In this document: positions 27,301 to 35,226 of the stretch, piece after piece
How positions within the stretch are numbered: the first letter of the stretch is position 1
Layout: each line of letters begins with the position of its first letter
Assembly: GCF_001044395.1 (NCBI RefSeq)
Contig: NZ_JANU01000015.1
Coordinates: 1-61,040, forward strand
Length of the DNA stretch: 61,040 nt
Source of the DNA: Caenimonas sp. SL110
GTDB lineage: Bacteria; Pseudomonadota; Gammaproteobacteria; Burkholderiales; Burkholderiaceae_C
Direction of reading: 5' to 3'
The notes under the pieces: model-generated
What the model was told of the DNA's origin: nothing
Seen by the model: only the letters and a program-made list of their open reading frames with translations
Databases searched by the model: none
Position numbers and translations under genes: made by a program

Positions 27301-29177
27301 CGTCTGACTTCACCGTGGTTGGCGTGGGTGACATGTCCGGTGATGTGTTTGGCAACGGCATGCTGCTGTCGCGTCACATCCGGCTGGTGGCCGCCTTCGA
27401 TCACCGCCACATCTTCATCGACCCGACACCAGACGCTTCGACCACTTTCGCAGAACGGGAGCGCCTGTTCGCATTGCCGCGTTCGTCCTGGGCCGACTAC
27501 GACGCCAGCCTCATCTCCGAAGGCGGCGGTGTGTGGGCGCGCTCCGAAAAGTCGATACCGCTGTCGGCGCAGGCGCGGGCCGCGCTGGGCATCACGGCCG
27601 AAGAAGTGACCGCAACCGAGTTGGTGACCGCCATCCTCAAGGCGCCGGTGGACCTGCTTTACAACGGCGGCATCGGCACCTATGTGAAGGCATCGGGCGA
27701 GACGCACGCCGATGTGGGCGACCGTGCCAACGACAGCCTGCGCATCAACGGCAAGGAACTGCGCTGCAAGGTGGTGGGCGAGGGCGGCAACCTCGGCTTC
27801 ACCCAGCGAGGCCGCATCGAGGCAGCGCTCAATGGCGTGCGCCTGTACACCGATGCCATCGACAACTCTGCCGGTGTCGATACCTCCGACCATGAAGTCA
27901 ACATCAAGATCCTGCTGGGCATTGCCGTGGCCGACGGCAAGCTCAGGGCCGACGAGCGCAATGCGGTGCTTCCGACCATGACCGACGACGTTGCAGCGCT
28001 GGTGCTGCGCGACAACTACTTCCAGACACAGGCGCTGTCCGTTGCACGCCGCGAGTCGGCGCAACTGCTGGACGGCGATGCGCGCTTCATGCGGTTCCTG
28101 GAGAAAGCCGGACGCCTCGATCGCGCGATCGAGTTCCTGCCGACCGAAGACGAAATCGCCCAGCGCAAGTCGCGCAGCATCGGGCTGACCACCCCCGAGC
28201 ATGCCGTGCTGCTGGCCTACAGCAAGATGTGGCTCTCCGACGAACTGGTCGAGTCCGATGTGCCGGAAGACGCGTGGATCGGCGCTTCGCTGGAACGCTA
28301 TTTCCCGGTCGCGATGCGCGAACAGTTCGGCGATTGCATCGCGCGCCATCCGCTGCGCCGCGAAATCATCGCCACGCATGTGCTCAACAGCATGGTCAAT
28401 CGCGTGGGGCCGACCTTCGTGCACCAGATGGCCGAACAAACCGGGGGCACGCCATCCCAGGTGGTGCGTGCCTACCTGCTGGCGCGCGAGGTGTTTGGCA
28501 GCGTCCAGATCTGGCAGCAGATCGAGGCGCTGGACAACCTGGTGGCCGACCGCGTGCAGTACGAGCTGATCGTGGCCTGGCGCAAGCTCATCACGCGCGC
28601 AACCATGTGGTTTTTGCGATCACGCCGGTTACGCGAGACCACCGATCGCGCAGTCGCGCGGCTGGCGCCTGCCGTCGCATTCCTGCGGCAACGCCTGGAA
28701 CCCGTCGCCCGTTCGTTGCCGCCGGTTCATGCCTGGGTCGAAGCGGGTGTGCCTCAGGTGCTGGCGCAGCAAGTGGGCGCTGCCGACCTGATCTTCAACG
28801 CGCTGGACATCGCAGAAGTGGCAGAGGCCGGCAAGTGCGAACTGGGCACGTCGGCGGACGTGCTCTTTGGGGTCGGCGAACGGCTGGGACTGGAGAAGCT
28901 GCGCCAGCAGATCGACCTGCTGCCTGCGGACAACTACTGGCAGGGCCTGGCCAAGGTTGCGCTCGCAGGAGATCTCGCGGACCTGCAGCATTCCGTCGTG
29001 CTCGACGCGGTGAACGGAAGCAAGGGCGACGCGGCGCAGCGGCTCGAAGGCTGGCAGGCGCGCAATCCGCTGACGTTCGCGCGCGCGCGTCGGCTGCTGG
29101 CAGACCTGGGTGAAACGGCGCACCCCGATCTCGCTATGCTGTCGGTGGCTTTGCGAGAAATCCGCAACCTCCTTTGA
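24366..29177 (+). CDS. gdhB: Large NAD-specific glutamate dehydrogenase (~180 kDa class)
   Basis: The start at ATG 24366 has AGGAAGAAGG just upstream and gives 1,603 residues, the normal size of this class. An N-terminal ACT-like regulatory half comes first (MPFLVDSTSLEISRHGM, LLGYRQQ). The dehydrogenase core follows: YSPRFEGIHLRGGRVARGGL, KAQMVKNTVIVPVGSKGGF with the catalytic Lys, GVGDMSGDVFGNGML and VVGEGGNLGFTQ. It oxidises glutamate to 2-oxoglutarate plus ammonium. The ATP-grasp gene begins at the base after its stop. The symbol follows pseudomonad usage. Confidence 0.94.
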   Translation: MNAPIQALHDRIAAVVALSATRSDPALHKLVESIAHPYFARLDADDLAERTPEDLLGALVSHLKLGETRTPGTPQIRIFSPTAAEDGWTSRHSVVQIVNDDMPFLVDSTSLEISRHGMLLHLIVHPIFEVTRDAPGKLQAIAPRGQSPHASRESWMYIEIDRLVDVAQRQQLETDIARVLGDVRAAVRDWQPILARLNEAIQELGNAPDALPPEAIEESRAFLQWLTQDHITLLGYRQQDLVRDKGEVALRMVPGSGLGLLGESASDAVSATFSALPAAARAVAASPLPILVVTKSNTRSTVHRSGYTDYVGVKRYNAQGEVIGEHRFIGLFTSTAYSARIAETPLLRGKVGAIARRAGLPPGGHLSKALDHVLETFPRDDLFQIPDEDLYETALGIVALGERQRLRLFLWRDPFDRFVSCLVYVPRESYSTDLRLKFQRILLTAFNGASAEFDVLLSDAVLARIHFTVRTTPGQVPAFDTRAIERQLASAARRWEDELREALVAGQGEATGLALFKQWSPAFPADYRGRTAAREALPDVAKLASLSGGAPLALSLYQRDANNPGALGLKVYRLGAPMVLSDSLPMLEHMGARVIAESSWRIGTQGPSAPIALHDFALEAPLTGDIDAQTLATLFEDAFAQVLRGEVESDDFNRLVLLAGLAAQEVVVLRAYAKYLKQIGFAQSQSTIAATLVAHPRIARMLAGLFKLRFDPQGADVQGAQAQVNGIEKALEKVSNINEDRVLRQMLALVEATLRTNYWRTGVGHSGEAGPRRQFLSFKFDSSKIPGLPAPRPLYEIFVYSPRFEGIHLRGGRVARGGLRWSDRPDDFRTEVLGLVKAQMVKNTVIVPVGSKGGFVLKKAPPSTDRDAFMKEGIACYQDYLRGLLDLTDNLVNGKTVAPPHVVRVDGDDTYLVVAADKGTATFSDYANAVSAEYGHWLGDAFASGGSVGYDHKVMGITARGAWESVKRHFREIGTDIQSSDFTVVGVGDMSGDVFGNGMLLSRHIRLVAAFDHRHIFIDPTPDASTTFAERERLFALPRSSWADYDASLISEGGGVWARSEKSIPLSAQARAALGITAEEVTATELVTAILKAPVDLLYNGGIGTYVKASGETHADVGDRANDSLRINGKELRCKVVGEGGNLGFTQRGRIEAALNGVRLYTDAIDNSAGVDTSDHEVNIKILLGIAVADGKLRADERNAVLPTMTDDVAALVLRDNYFQTQALSVARRESAQLLDGDARFMRFLEKAGRLDRAIEFLPTEDEIAQRKSRSIGLTTPEHAVLLAYSKMWLSDELVESDVPEDAWIGASLERYFPVAMREQFGDCIARHPLRREIIATHVLNSMVNRVGPTFVHQMAEQTGGTPSQVVRAYLLAREVFGSVQIWQQIEALDNLVADRVQYELIVAWRKLITRATMWFLRSRRLRETTDRAVARLAPAVAFLRQRLEPVARSLPPVHAWVEAGVPQVLAQQVGAADLIFNALDIAEVAEAGKCELGTSADVLFGVGERLGLEKLRQQIDLLPADNYWQGLAKVALAGDLADLQHSVVLDAVNGSKGDAAQRLEGWQARNPLTFARARRLLADLGETAHPDLAMLSVALREIRNLL

Positions 29178-30983
29178 ATGACCCCCGGCACTGCACCCAC
29201 ACCCTTACCCACACCCTGGCGCGCAGGCTATCGACACGGCCTGGCGCAACCCGTCCTTGCGATGACGTTGCGCCTGGAGAGCGTGCCTGTTTGCGACTAC
29301 GCCAGCATCGACGAATCGCTCAAGCGCTCCTTCGAGGTGGTGATGGCTGCGGCGCCTGTCGAACCAGGCGACGATGCTGCGCAGGCGGCCATGCGCGCTT
29401 TCGCGTGGCGGGCGTTGCATCTGGCGACGGCGTTGCTCAGGGCGATCCGGGTGCCGGCCATTGCCGGATGTCGTGTCCTTGCCGTCACTGCAATTGAGAA
29501 ATCGAAATTCACGGTTTCGGCCGTCCTGCCGCGCGTCGACGGCATCGGCGACAAGCTGTATGTGCGCGCGGCCGATCAGGCGGTCCAACTCATGCGCCGC
29601 ATGATTGCCTCGACAGACCGCGGACCTGCGTTCACTGCGACATTGCAGGACTCGCTCCATTCGGGATTCGTCAAGCCCTTGCAGGTCGGCGGCGGCGAAT
29701 CGACGATGCCGCTGCTCACGGCGGCGGCCCAGCTGGGTATCCCGTTTCGCCATGTGAGCAAGGGCACCTTCCAGCTGGGCTGGGGCAGCGCCGCGCGCCT
29801 GTTCGAACGCGGTGCGATCCAGTTCGACTCGGCCATCGGGGCACGCATGGCGCAGGACAAGTGGGTTGCGGCACAACGCATGCGCGACGCCGGACTGCCT
29901 TCACCGGCGCATGTGCTGGTCTCCAGCCTCGAAGATGCGCGAAGTGCCGCCATTGAACTGGGCTGGCCGGTGGTTGTGAAGCCGGTGGACCGCGATCGCG
30001 GCGAGGGCGTGACGGTCGATGTCATCGACGAACAGATTCTCGCAACCGCGTTCCAGCATGCAGCTTCGTTCTCGCGGCGGGTGCTGGTGGAGCGGCAGGT
30101 GAGCGGCACCTGTCATCGCGTGGTGGTGGCCGGCGACCAGGTGCTGCTGGTTTCCAAGCGCATGGCGAAGTCGGTCAGGGGCGATGGCGTGCGCAGCGTC
30201 GAGCAACTGGTGTTGCACGCCAACCAGACCGAGCAACTCGCGGCGCCATGGTCGCGCCTGAAGCCCTTTCCGCTCGACGACCTGGCACTCCAGAGCCTGG
30301 CATCGGTCGGGCTGTCGCGCGAGGCGGTTCCGGCGCAGGGCCAGTTCGTGCCGCTGCGCCGCATCCAGTCGAGCGAATTCGGCGGCGTGGTCGAGCACCT
30401 GACCGATGTGATCCACCCGGACAACGCAGCCATCTCCATCAAGGCCGCGCGCCTTTTCGGGCTTTCGATCGCAGGCATCGACATCATCTCCGACGACATC
30501 AGCCGCCCCTGGCACGAGAACGGCGCGATGCTCAACGAAGTGAATTACTCGTCGCTGCTGCCCAACCGGCAATCAGCGCATGTGCTGCCGGGGCTGCTGC
30601 GCAAGTTCATCGCGGCTGACGGCCGCATTCCGGTCGAGGCCGTGATCGGCGGTGATGAAGCGCTCACCACGGGGGAGCAGATTCGCGCAGGCTATGCGGC
30701 CCGTGGATTGCGATGTCACCTGGTCACGCATGACTGCGCGATTTCAGCTGGCGGTGAGCGTGTGGTGCTGGCGGCGCAGGGCCTGTTCAGCCGGGCGCTT
30801 GCCATGCTGTTTGATTCGCAGGTCGATGCCCTTGTGATGGTGATCCAGTCGGATGAGCTGCTGCGCACGGGCTTGCCGGTGGACCGCATCACGCAAGTGA
30901 CGCAAACCCAGGATGCGAAGCAGATGCCCTGGCTGGCGCCGATGCGCGAGCTGCTGGCGCACTACCGCTGCGATTCCATATAG
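29178..30983 (+). CDS. Cyanophycin-synthetase-like ATP-grasp ligase with degenerate Mur-ligase tail
   Basis: The 601-residue protein has an N-terminal helper domain (~1-190) followed by an ATP-grasp region (~193-475): GTFQLGWGSAARLFERG, DKWVAAQRMRDAGLP, WPVVVKPVDRDRGEGVTV (nucleotide lysine and loop) and the metal-binding ENGAMLNEVNYSS. The order matches the glutathione-synthetase-like part of cyanophycin synthetase. Residues ~484-577 align in layout with the start of the CphA Mur-ligase domain, ending SDELLRTGLPVDRI. The expected GTNGKTTT P-loop is replaced by GGDEALTT, and the rest of the ~350-residue domain is absent. It probably joins an amino acid or peptide carboxylate to an amine; the substrate is unknown. 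It is coupled to GDH upstream, and its 3' end overlaps the convergent HExxH gene by 22 bp. Confidence 0.75.
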   Translation: MTPGTAPTPLPTPWRAGYRHGLAQPVLAMTLRLESVPVCDYASIDESLKRSFEVVMAAAPVEPGDDAAQAAMRAFAWRALHLATALLRAIRVPAIAGCRVLAVTAIEKSKFTVSAVLPRVDGIGDKLYVRAADQAVQLMRRMIASTDRGPAFTATLQDSLHSGFVKPLQVGGGESTMPLLTAAAQLGIPFRHVSKGTFQLGWGSAARLFERGAIQFDSAIGARMAQDKWVAAQRMRDAGLPSPAHVLVSSLEDARSAAIELGWPVVVKPVDRDRGEGVTVDVIDEQILATAFQHAASFSRRVLVERQVSGTCHRVVVAGDQVLLVSKRMAKSVRGDGVRSVEQLVLHANQTEQLAAPWSRLKPFPLDDLALQSLASVGLSREAVPAQGQFVPLRRIQSSEFGGVVEHLTDVIHPDNAAISIKAARLFGLSIAGIDIISDDISRPWHENGAMLNEVNYSSLLPNRQSAHVLPGLLRKFIAADGRIPVEAVIGGDEALTTGEQIRAGYAARGLRCHLVTHDCAISAGGERVVLAAQGLFSRALAMLFDSQVDALVMVIQSDELLRTGLPVDRITQVTQTQDAKQMPWLAPMRELLAHYRCDSI

Positions 30984-31900
30984 GCGAGCGCCGAATCCAT
31001 CACGCGCTGGCCGGTGGCCGTGAGGCGGCCATGCTGTGCGACGACGGCGTAGCCGTTCCAGAAGTTGGCTGCATCGCTCTCGCGTGCCTTGGCGGCTGCG
31101 GCGCGAGCAGCCTCATCGACCAGCGCGCTTTCGGCCAGGCGCGACATGGCCCAGTGCATCCGTGCTGAAACGAAGGTGGCGTGATAAATGCCGTCCATCG
31201 GACGCGGGTCGACGCGCAAGGGCGATGTGAAGAGCTCATCGTCTTCGTTTTCGACCAGTGCTTCATCGGCAGCGCAGGCATAGAGCAGCATGTGAGCTGT
31301 CTCGTGCGCCATGACCTCGATCATGGTGACCTCGTCAGGATGAGACGTCGCGTTCAGGAACAGGCCGCCCCACAGCATGTAGCACGATCCACCGTCAAAT
31401 TGGTACTTTGCACCGCGATCTCCGACGACCAGGAGCACATCGCTCACGAGCGCGTTGAATTCGGCGGCAAGGTCTGGCATGACCCGCTCCATGAGCTTGA
31501 AGCTGCGAACGAGGCGCTCGCTGTAAGTTGTGGCCAGGTCGGGCGGCGGCGGCAGGATCTTGAAACTGGCACCGATGCCGCTGTCCATCAGTCGCCCGTA
31601 AAGGGCCACGTAGGGTGCGTGGACGGGCGCGTCGAGGGCATTGAGGCGCCACCTCGGAGTGGCCGTCTCAATTGGCTTTTCGCATGCCAGTTCTTCGAGC
31701 AGCGCCTGTGCCTGTTCCGGTTCGTCGGCGTCAAGGAGTGCGAGAACGAGTTCGCTGTAAATACCGAAGGTGGAAAGCGGAAAGCGTGCGCCTGAACGCA
31801 TGGCCTGGACAAGGCCGGTCAGTGCGGGTTCGTCGAAAGCGATCTCTCCGCGCACCTGGTCGCGGATATGTGCGAGGCTGTCGGCCAGCGACAGGCGCAT
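30962..31900 (-). CDS. HExxH-motif protein, putative peptide-modification enzyme
   Basis: From ATG 31900 the protein has 312 residues. The metal site is H199-E200-T-A-H203 in VMAHETAHMLLYA, with a likely third ligand H240 in DPRPMDGIYHATFV. This HExxH...SPLRxDPRPxxGxxH layout matches the HEXXH family linked to peptide modification rather than ordinary secreted proteases. There is no signal peptide. The N-terminal ~130 residues look helical. The same frame stays open upstream to 31990 and reads like protein (SPFRFPPQGERAQFLDAK), so the true start may be a rare codon further upstream. The 60-residue peptide gene lies 82 bp upstream on the same strand, a probable operon. Hydrolase or oxygenase chemistry cannot be told apart here. 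Confidence 0.72.
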   Translation of the reverse strand: MRLSLADSLAHIRDQVRGEIAFDEPALTGLVQAMRSGARFPLSTFGIYSELVLALLDADEPEQAQALLEELACEKPIETATPRWRLNALDAPVHAPYVALYGRLMDSGIGASFKILPPPPDLATTYSERLVRSFKLMERVMPDLAAEFNALVSDVLLVVGDRGAKYQFDGGSCYMLWGGLFLNATSHPDEVTMIEVMAHETAHMLLYACAADEALVENEDDELFTSPLRVDPRPMDGIYHATFVSARMHWAMSRLAESALVDEAARAAAAKARESDAANFWNGYAVVAQHGRLTATGQRVMDSALAYMESQR

Positions 31901-31982
31901 CTTGGCATCCAGAAATTGGGCGCGCTCGCCCTGCGGCGGAAAACGAAAGGGACTCAGGGGACTCAGAATAGGGACGCCCGTA

Positions 31983-32165
31983 TCAGGGCTTCAAGCCGGC
32001 TTTCTCGCCGAGTTTGCCGCCGAGTTTGCTGGCCGTAGCCGACGCGTTCTTGACGCCATCCTTTTGGCCAATCTTCGAGCTGGTGGTCTGACCTGCAATC
32101 TTGCCGTCATTGCCGGCAACAATCTTGAAGCCATAGAGTTTCGTGAGGTCGAGCTGGATGGACAT
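31983..32165 (-). CDS. 60-residue Lys/Gly/Ser/Thr-rich peptide, candidate modification substrate
   Basis: The ATG at 32165 opens a 60-codon frame whose N-terminal third is amphipathic (MSIQLDLTKLYGFKIV) and whose remainder is low-complexity Gly/Lys/Ser/Thr with repeated K(I/L)G units (SKIGQKDG, SKLGGKLGEKAGLKP). It has no Cys, no signal peptide and no membrane segment. An AGAGAG-type ribosome binding site is possible upstream. The gene directly precedes the HExxH gene on the same strand and diverges from the GT2 gene. A leader/core layout is plausible, which would make it a RiPP-like precursor, but it could equally be a small structural or DNA-binding protein. I recognise no family. Confidence 0.6.
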   Translation of the reverse strand: MSIQLDLTKLYGFKIVAGNDGKIAGQTTSSKIGQKDGVKNASATASKLGGKLGEKAGLKP

Positions 32166-32219
32166 GGTGACTTTCTCTCTTAGGATCGGTGGGTCGAGAA
32201 ATCGTAGCAGGGAACAGGG
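32166..32219. promoter_or_regulatory. Divergent intergenic region between peptide and GT2 genes
   Basis: Only 54 bp separate the starts of the minus-strand peptide gene and the plus-strand glycosyltransferase gene. Both promoters must overlap here or lie inside the opposite gene, so co-regulation is likely. I see no confident -35/-10 pair. Confidence 0.4.
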
Positions 32220-33146
32220 ATGCCGGATACCGGGTTGAGCATGATGGTCAAGAATGAGGAGGCAAACATCGTTGCCTGCCTGTCGCCCATCGTGGACCTT
32301 TTCTCGCAAGTGGTGATCATTGACACCGGCTCCACCGATCGCACCCGGGAGCTGCTGCAGGAGCACTTTGGCATCACGGCACTGCAAGGGGAGATCCATG
32401 CCCAAGAGTGCTTCACGCTCGCCAACCAGCGCAACCGCAGCTTCGACGCACTCAAGACGCCCTGGGTGCTCACGCTCGACGCCGATGAGCGAATCGACCG
32501 CGACGGCCTGAAGGCGGTGCTGGCGCTCGATGACCGCGACCTGCCCTCGGGCCTTTTCGGTGGATGGGATACCGACATGGGCGAAGGCGATGTGGTCCAG
32601 GACTACAAGCTGTGCCTGTTCAGGCGTGGCCACCACCACCGGGGCTTTGTGCACGACACCGTGCAGCCGAGCTTGCGCGAAGCCGGTGAAACCGCGAACT
32701 GGTCATCGCAACTGCGGCTGCATCATTACCCCGATCTCTCGCGCCGCCAGGCCAAGGACGCGCGCTACGAATGGCGGTTGGCGTGCGCCCAGTCGCGCGA
32801 CCCGCAGTGGCTGCGCTATTGCTGGTTCAGCGGCTACATGCACTACCGGCAGGGACGCCTCGAAGAGGCTCGTCACCAGTTCGAACAGTTGCACCGGCAA
32901 AGGCCCGCAGGTTTTCCGGTCGAGTCGCTCAACGCATCGATGGTGCTGGCGTGCATCCACGCGTCGCAGGGCCGGCGCAGTGCAGCCGAGGCGGTGCTGG
33001 AGGACGCGATTGCCTTTCATGACCAGGTGCGCGATGACTTTGAAGTACGCATCAATTTTCGCCTCGGCCCCTGGTTGCACGAAGCCGCGCAGATGGCCGC
33101 ATCGGGCAACCATGAAGCGATGAAGCCCTATGGCTTTGCCTACTGA
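32220..33146 (+). CDS. Glycosyltransferase family 2 protein with C-terminal TPR-like helices
   Basis: The 308-residue protein has a GT-A fold: LSMMVKNEEANIVACL nucleotide-binding start, VVIIDTGSTDRT, and the metal-binding acidic motif LTLDADERID. After ~190 residues the chain becomes helical with a TPR-like unit (YMHYRQGRLEEARHQFEQLHRQRP). There is no membrane segment, so it is cytoplasmic. GT2-TPR proteins include O- and S-glycosyltransferases that act on peptides and proteins. GGAACAGGG precedes the ATG. The phosphatase-superfamily gene follows by 24 bp. Confidence 0.85.
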   Translation: MPDTGLSMMVKNEEANIVACLSPIVDLFSQVVIIDTGSTDRTRELLQEHFGITALQGEIHAQECFTLANQRNRSFDALKTPWVLTLDADERIDRDGLKAVLALDDRDLPSGLFGGWDTDMGEGDVVQDYKLCLFRRGHHHRGFVHDTVQPSLREAGETANWSSQLRLHHYPDLSRRQAKDARYEWRLACAQSRDPQWLRYCWFSGYMHYRQGRLEEARHQFEQLHRQRPAGFPVESLNASMVLACIHASQGRRSAAEAVLEDAIAFHDQVRDDFEVRINFRLGPWLHEAAQMAASGNHEAMKPYGFAY

Positions 33147-33170
33147 AACCTTTCAAGCAAGGAGCAGAAC

Positions 33171-34790
33171 TTGACCGCGCCCGTGATTGCAATCGGCCTT
33201 GACGCCATGGCCCCCAAACTGCTGGAACGCTGGGTCGAGGAAGGCAAGCTTCCCCACCTCGCCCGGCTCTTCGGGCAGGGCACCTATGCGCGCCAGGCCA
33301 ACTTTGGCCTGTATCGCGTGGAGAACAGCTGGCTCACGCTGCTGCAGGGGTGCTCGCCTGAAACCAGCCACGAATGGGGCCACCAGGATTACAAGGACGA
33401 CGGCGGCTACAACATGGTCGAGCGTGCGTCGTACCAATTCACCAAATACCCGCCGTTCTATGCATTGCCCCAGGGCAAGCGGGTCGCGATCTTCGACTTG
33501 CCCCTGACCCGCATGGTCGATGGCGTCGATGGCGTGCAGTTGCTGGGATGGGGCACCGAGGTCAACCAGATCCTGCGCCAGTCGTCGCCCCCCGGATTGA
33601 TGGCGCAACTGATTGCAAAGCACGGCAGGCATCCGCTCTACGACACCATCACCAATGCCGATGACGGATCGGAGACCTTGTCCTATCGCATCCCCAGCCT
33701 CTACAACTCGCAGACGATGCGCGAGGTGCGCGACCAGCTCGTCACCGCAGCCGGCCAGCGCACGGCGATCCTGAAAGACCTGATGGCGCAGGAGCGCTGG
33801 GACCTGCTGCTGGCCGCCTACGGCGAAATCCACACCGCGGGGCACCTGTTCTGGCACCTGAGCCAGCCCCATGCGCTGTTTGACCGCATGCGTGAACAAG
33901 CGGGCGGCGACTTCCTGCTGGACGTGGCGCAGGCGGTGGACAGGGGCGTGGGCGAACTGGTTGCTGCTGCGCCCGCAGACACACAGATCTTCATCTTCTC
34001 GCCGCACGGGATGCGAAGCAACACGCTCGACATGTCGTCGATGCTCTTCTTGCCGGAACTGATCTACCGCTGGAGCACCGGCAAGCCGGCGCTGTGCTAC
34101 CAGGACATTGCCGAGCCCATCCCCGAGCCCAGCCTGGGCTACTCCCGGCACTGGCGCGAAGAAGTCTGGGGCCTGCGAACCCCGCACGGCGAACAGGCGC
34201 TGGAGTCACCGCTGGTGCAAAGCGAGCGCGGCGACCCGCTCGACTGGGACCCGGGCAACTGGTTCCGCCCGCAGTGGGCCGGCATGCGCGCCTTTGCGCT
34301 GCCGGGTTATTCAGAGGGGCTGATCCGCCTGAATATTGCCGGGCGCGACGGGCCTGACGGCATTGCGCCGCAAGACTTCACCGCCGTGTGCGACGAACTG
34401 CGCGCCGTGGTGGCGGGGCTGGTCGACGCCCGCACCGGAAAGCCGCTGGCATCCAAGGTGCTGCAGGTGCGCCAGGACGCTATGGACAACAACCCGGACC
34501 AGTCGCCCGCCGACCTGATGGTGCAGTGGCGGGAAGGCGTGGTCACCGATGTTGTGGAGCATCCGAAGTACGGGCGCATCGGTCCGGTGCCGTTTTTTCG
34601 CACGGGGGGTCATTCCACGGTCGGGTTCATGCTCGCGATCGGCGAGGGTTTCGGCAAAGGCGTGCGGCTGCCCGTCGTGAAAACGCAGGACGTCACCGCG
34701 ACACTGCTGCAGGCGATGGGCGGTGAAGTGCCTGCCCATATCGAGGGAGCCGCTATCGCACGCGGCGAAGGGGCCGCTATCGCTCCCTGA
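33171..34790 (+). CDS. Alkaline-phosphatase-superfamily phosphodiesterase/pyrophosphatase-like protein
   Basis: The 539-residue protein starts at TTG 33171 with AAGGAG upstream. The N-terminus VIAIGLDAMAPKLLERW carries the first metal Asp and NFGLYRVENSWLTLLQG holds the probable nucleophile region. GEIHTAGHLFWH supplies metal His residues, IFIFSPHGMRSN matches the D/S-HG motif, and GGHSTVGFMLAIG the last His. The order fits type I phosphodiesterase/nucleotide pyrophosphatase relatives. No signal peptide is present, which is unusual for this superfamily and suggests a cytoplasmic substrate. It is probably co-transcribed with the GT2 gene. The 3' end overlaps the convergent TonB-C-like gene by 14 bp. 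Confidence 0.8.
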   Translation: MTAPVIAIGLDAMAPKLLERWVEEGKLPHLARLFGQGTYARQANFGLYRVENSWLTLLQGCSPETSHEWGHQDYKDDGGYNMVERASYQFTKYPPFYALPQGKRVAIFDLPLTRMVDGVDGVQLLGWGTEVNQILRQSSPPGLMAQLIAKHGRHPLYDTITNADDGSETLSYRIPSLYNSQTMREVRDQLVTAAGQRTAILKDLMAQERWDLLLAAYGEIHTAGHLFWHLSQPHALFDRMREQAGGDFLLDVAQAVDRGVGELVAAAPADTQIFIFSPHGMRSNTLDMSSMLFLPELIYRWSTGKPALCYQDIAEPIPEPSLGYSRHWREEVWGLRTPHGEQALESPLVQSERGDPLDWDPGNWFRPQWAGMRAFALPGYSEGLIRLNIAGRDGPDGIAPQDFTAVCDELRAVVAGLVDARTGKPLASKVLQVRQDAMDNNPDQSPADLMVQWREGVVTDVVEHPKYGRIGPVPFFRTGGHSTVGFMLAIGEGFGKGVRLPVVKTQDVTATLLQAMGGEVPAHIEGAAIARGEGAAIAP

Positions 34791-35226
34791 CGTAGTTCAG
34801 GTGCGACGTGATCACGAGCTTTGATGCCTTGCCGCGGATCTCGGGGCTGAAGGCTGCGAAGGGCTGCGATTTTCGGATCAACGCCAGCACATGCTTTTCG
34901 ACGATAGGCGACGACGATTCGACGATGTCGATTCGCTCGGCCGCACCGGTTGGCGCAACCGTGACGACGAACAGCACGCTGCCTTCCACCGGCTGACCGT
35001 TGACCCCCTTGGGCGGCTCGGCCATGCTGCCCACCACGAGCTTGCTGAAAAATCCCGCGTAGTACGAACTGAAAGGCTCTTCGCTGGTGTGGGGGCTGAC
35101 ATAGACGACCTTGTCAGCGGGCGCATCGGCTGCATTGGCCGTGCTGGCGGTCGTGGCGGCGATAGCGCACAGCATCAGGCCGAGCGCTGCGATGAAGGGG
35201 CGAATGCGGGTGAACATGCGCGGCAT
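34777..35226 (-). CDS. Periplasmic TonB C-terminal-like domain protein
   Basis: The ATG at 35226 gives 149 residues; ATG 35217 is an alternative. The signal peptide is FIAALGLMLCAIAATTASTANAA cleaved near residue 33. The mature part contains a TonB-C-like alpha/beta unit (GSVLFVVTVAPTGAAERIDIVESSSP...LVITSHLNYVRER). There is no N-terminal membrane anchor or Pro-rich linker, so it is not a standard energy transducer. The start codon overlaps the stop of the SRPBCC gene by one base. Function is unknown. Confidence 0.68.
   Translation of the reverse strand: MPRMFTRIRPFIAALGLMLCAIAATTASTANAADAPADKVVYVSPHTSEEPFSSYYAGFFSKLVVGSMAEPPKGVNGQPVEGSVLFVVTVAPTGAAERIDIVESSSPIVEKHVLALIRKSQPFAAFSPEIRGKASKLVITSHLNYVRER

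Noticed and set aside
26001..28439. 812-codon minus-strand frame opposite the GDH gene
   Set aside because: His/Arg/Val-rich composition typical of an antisense shadow; the plus strand encodes an intact glutamate dehydrogenase.
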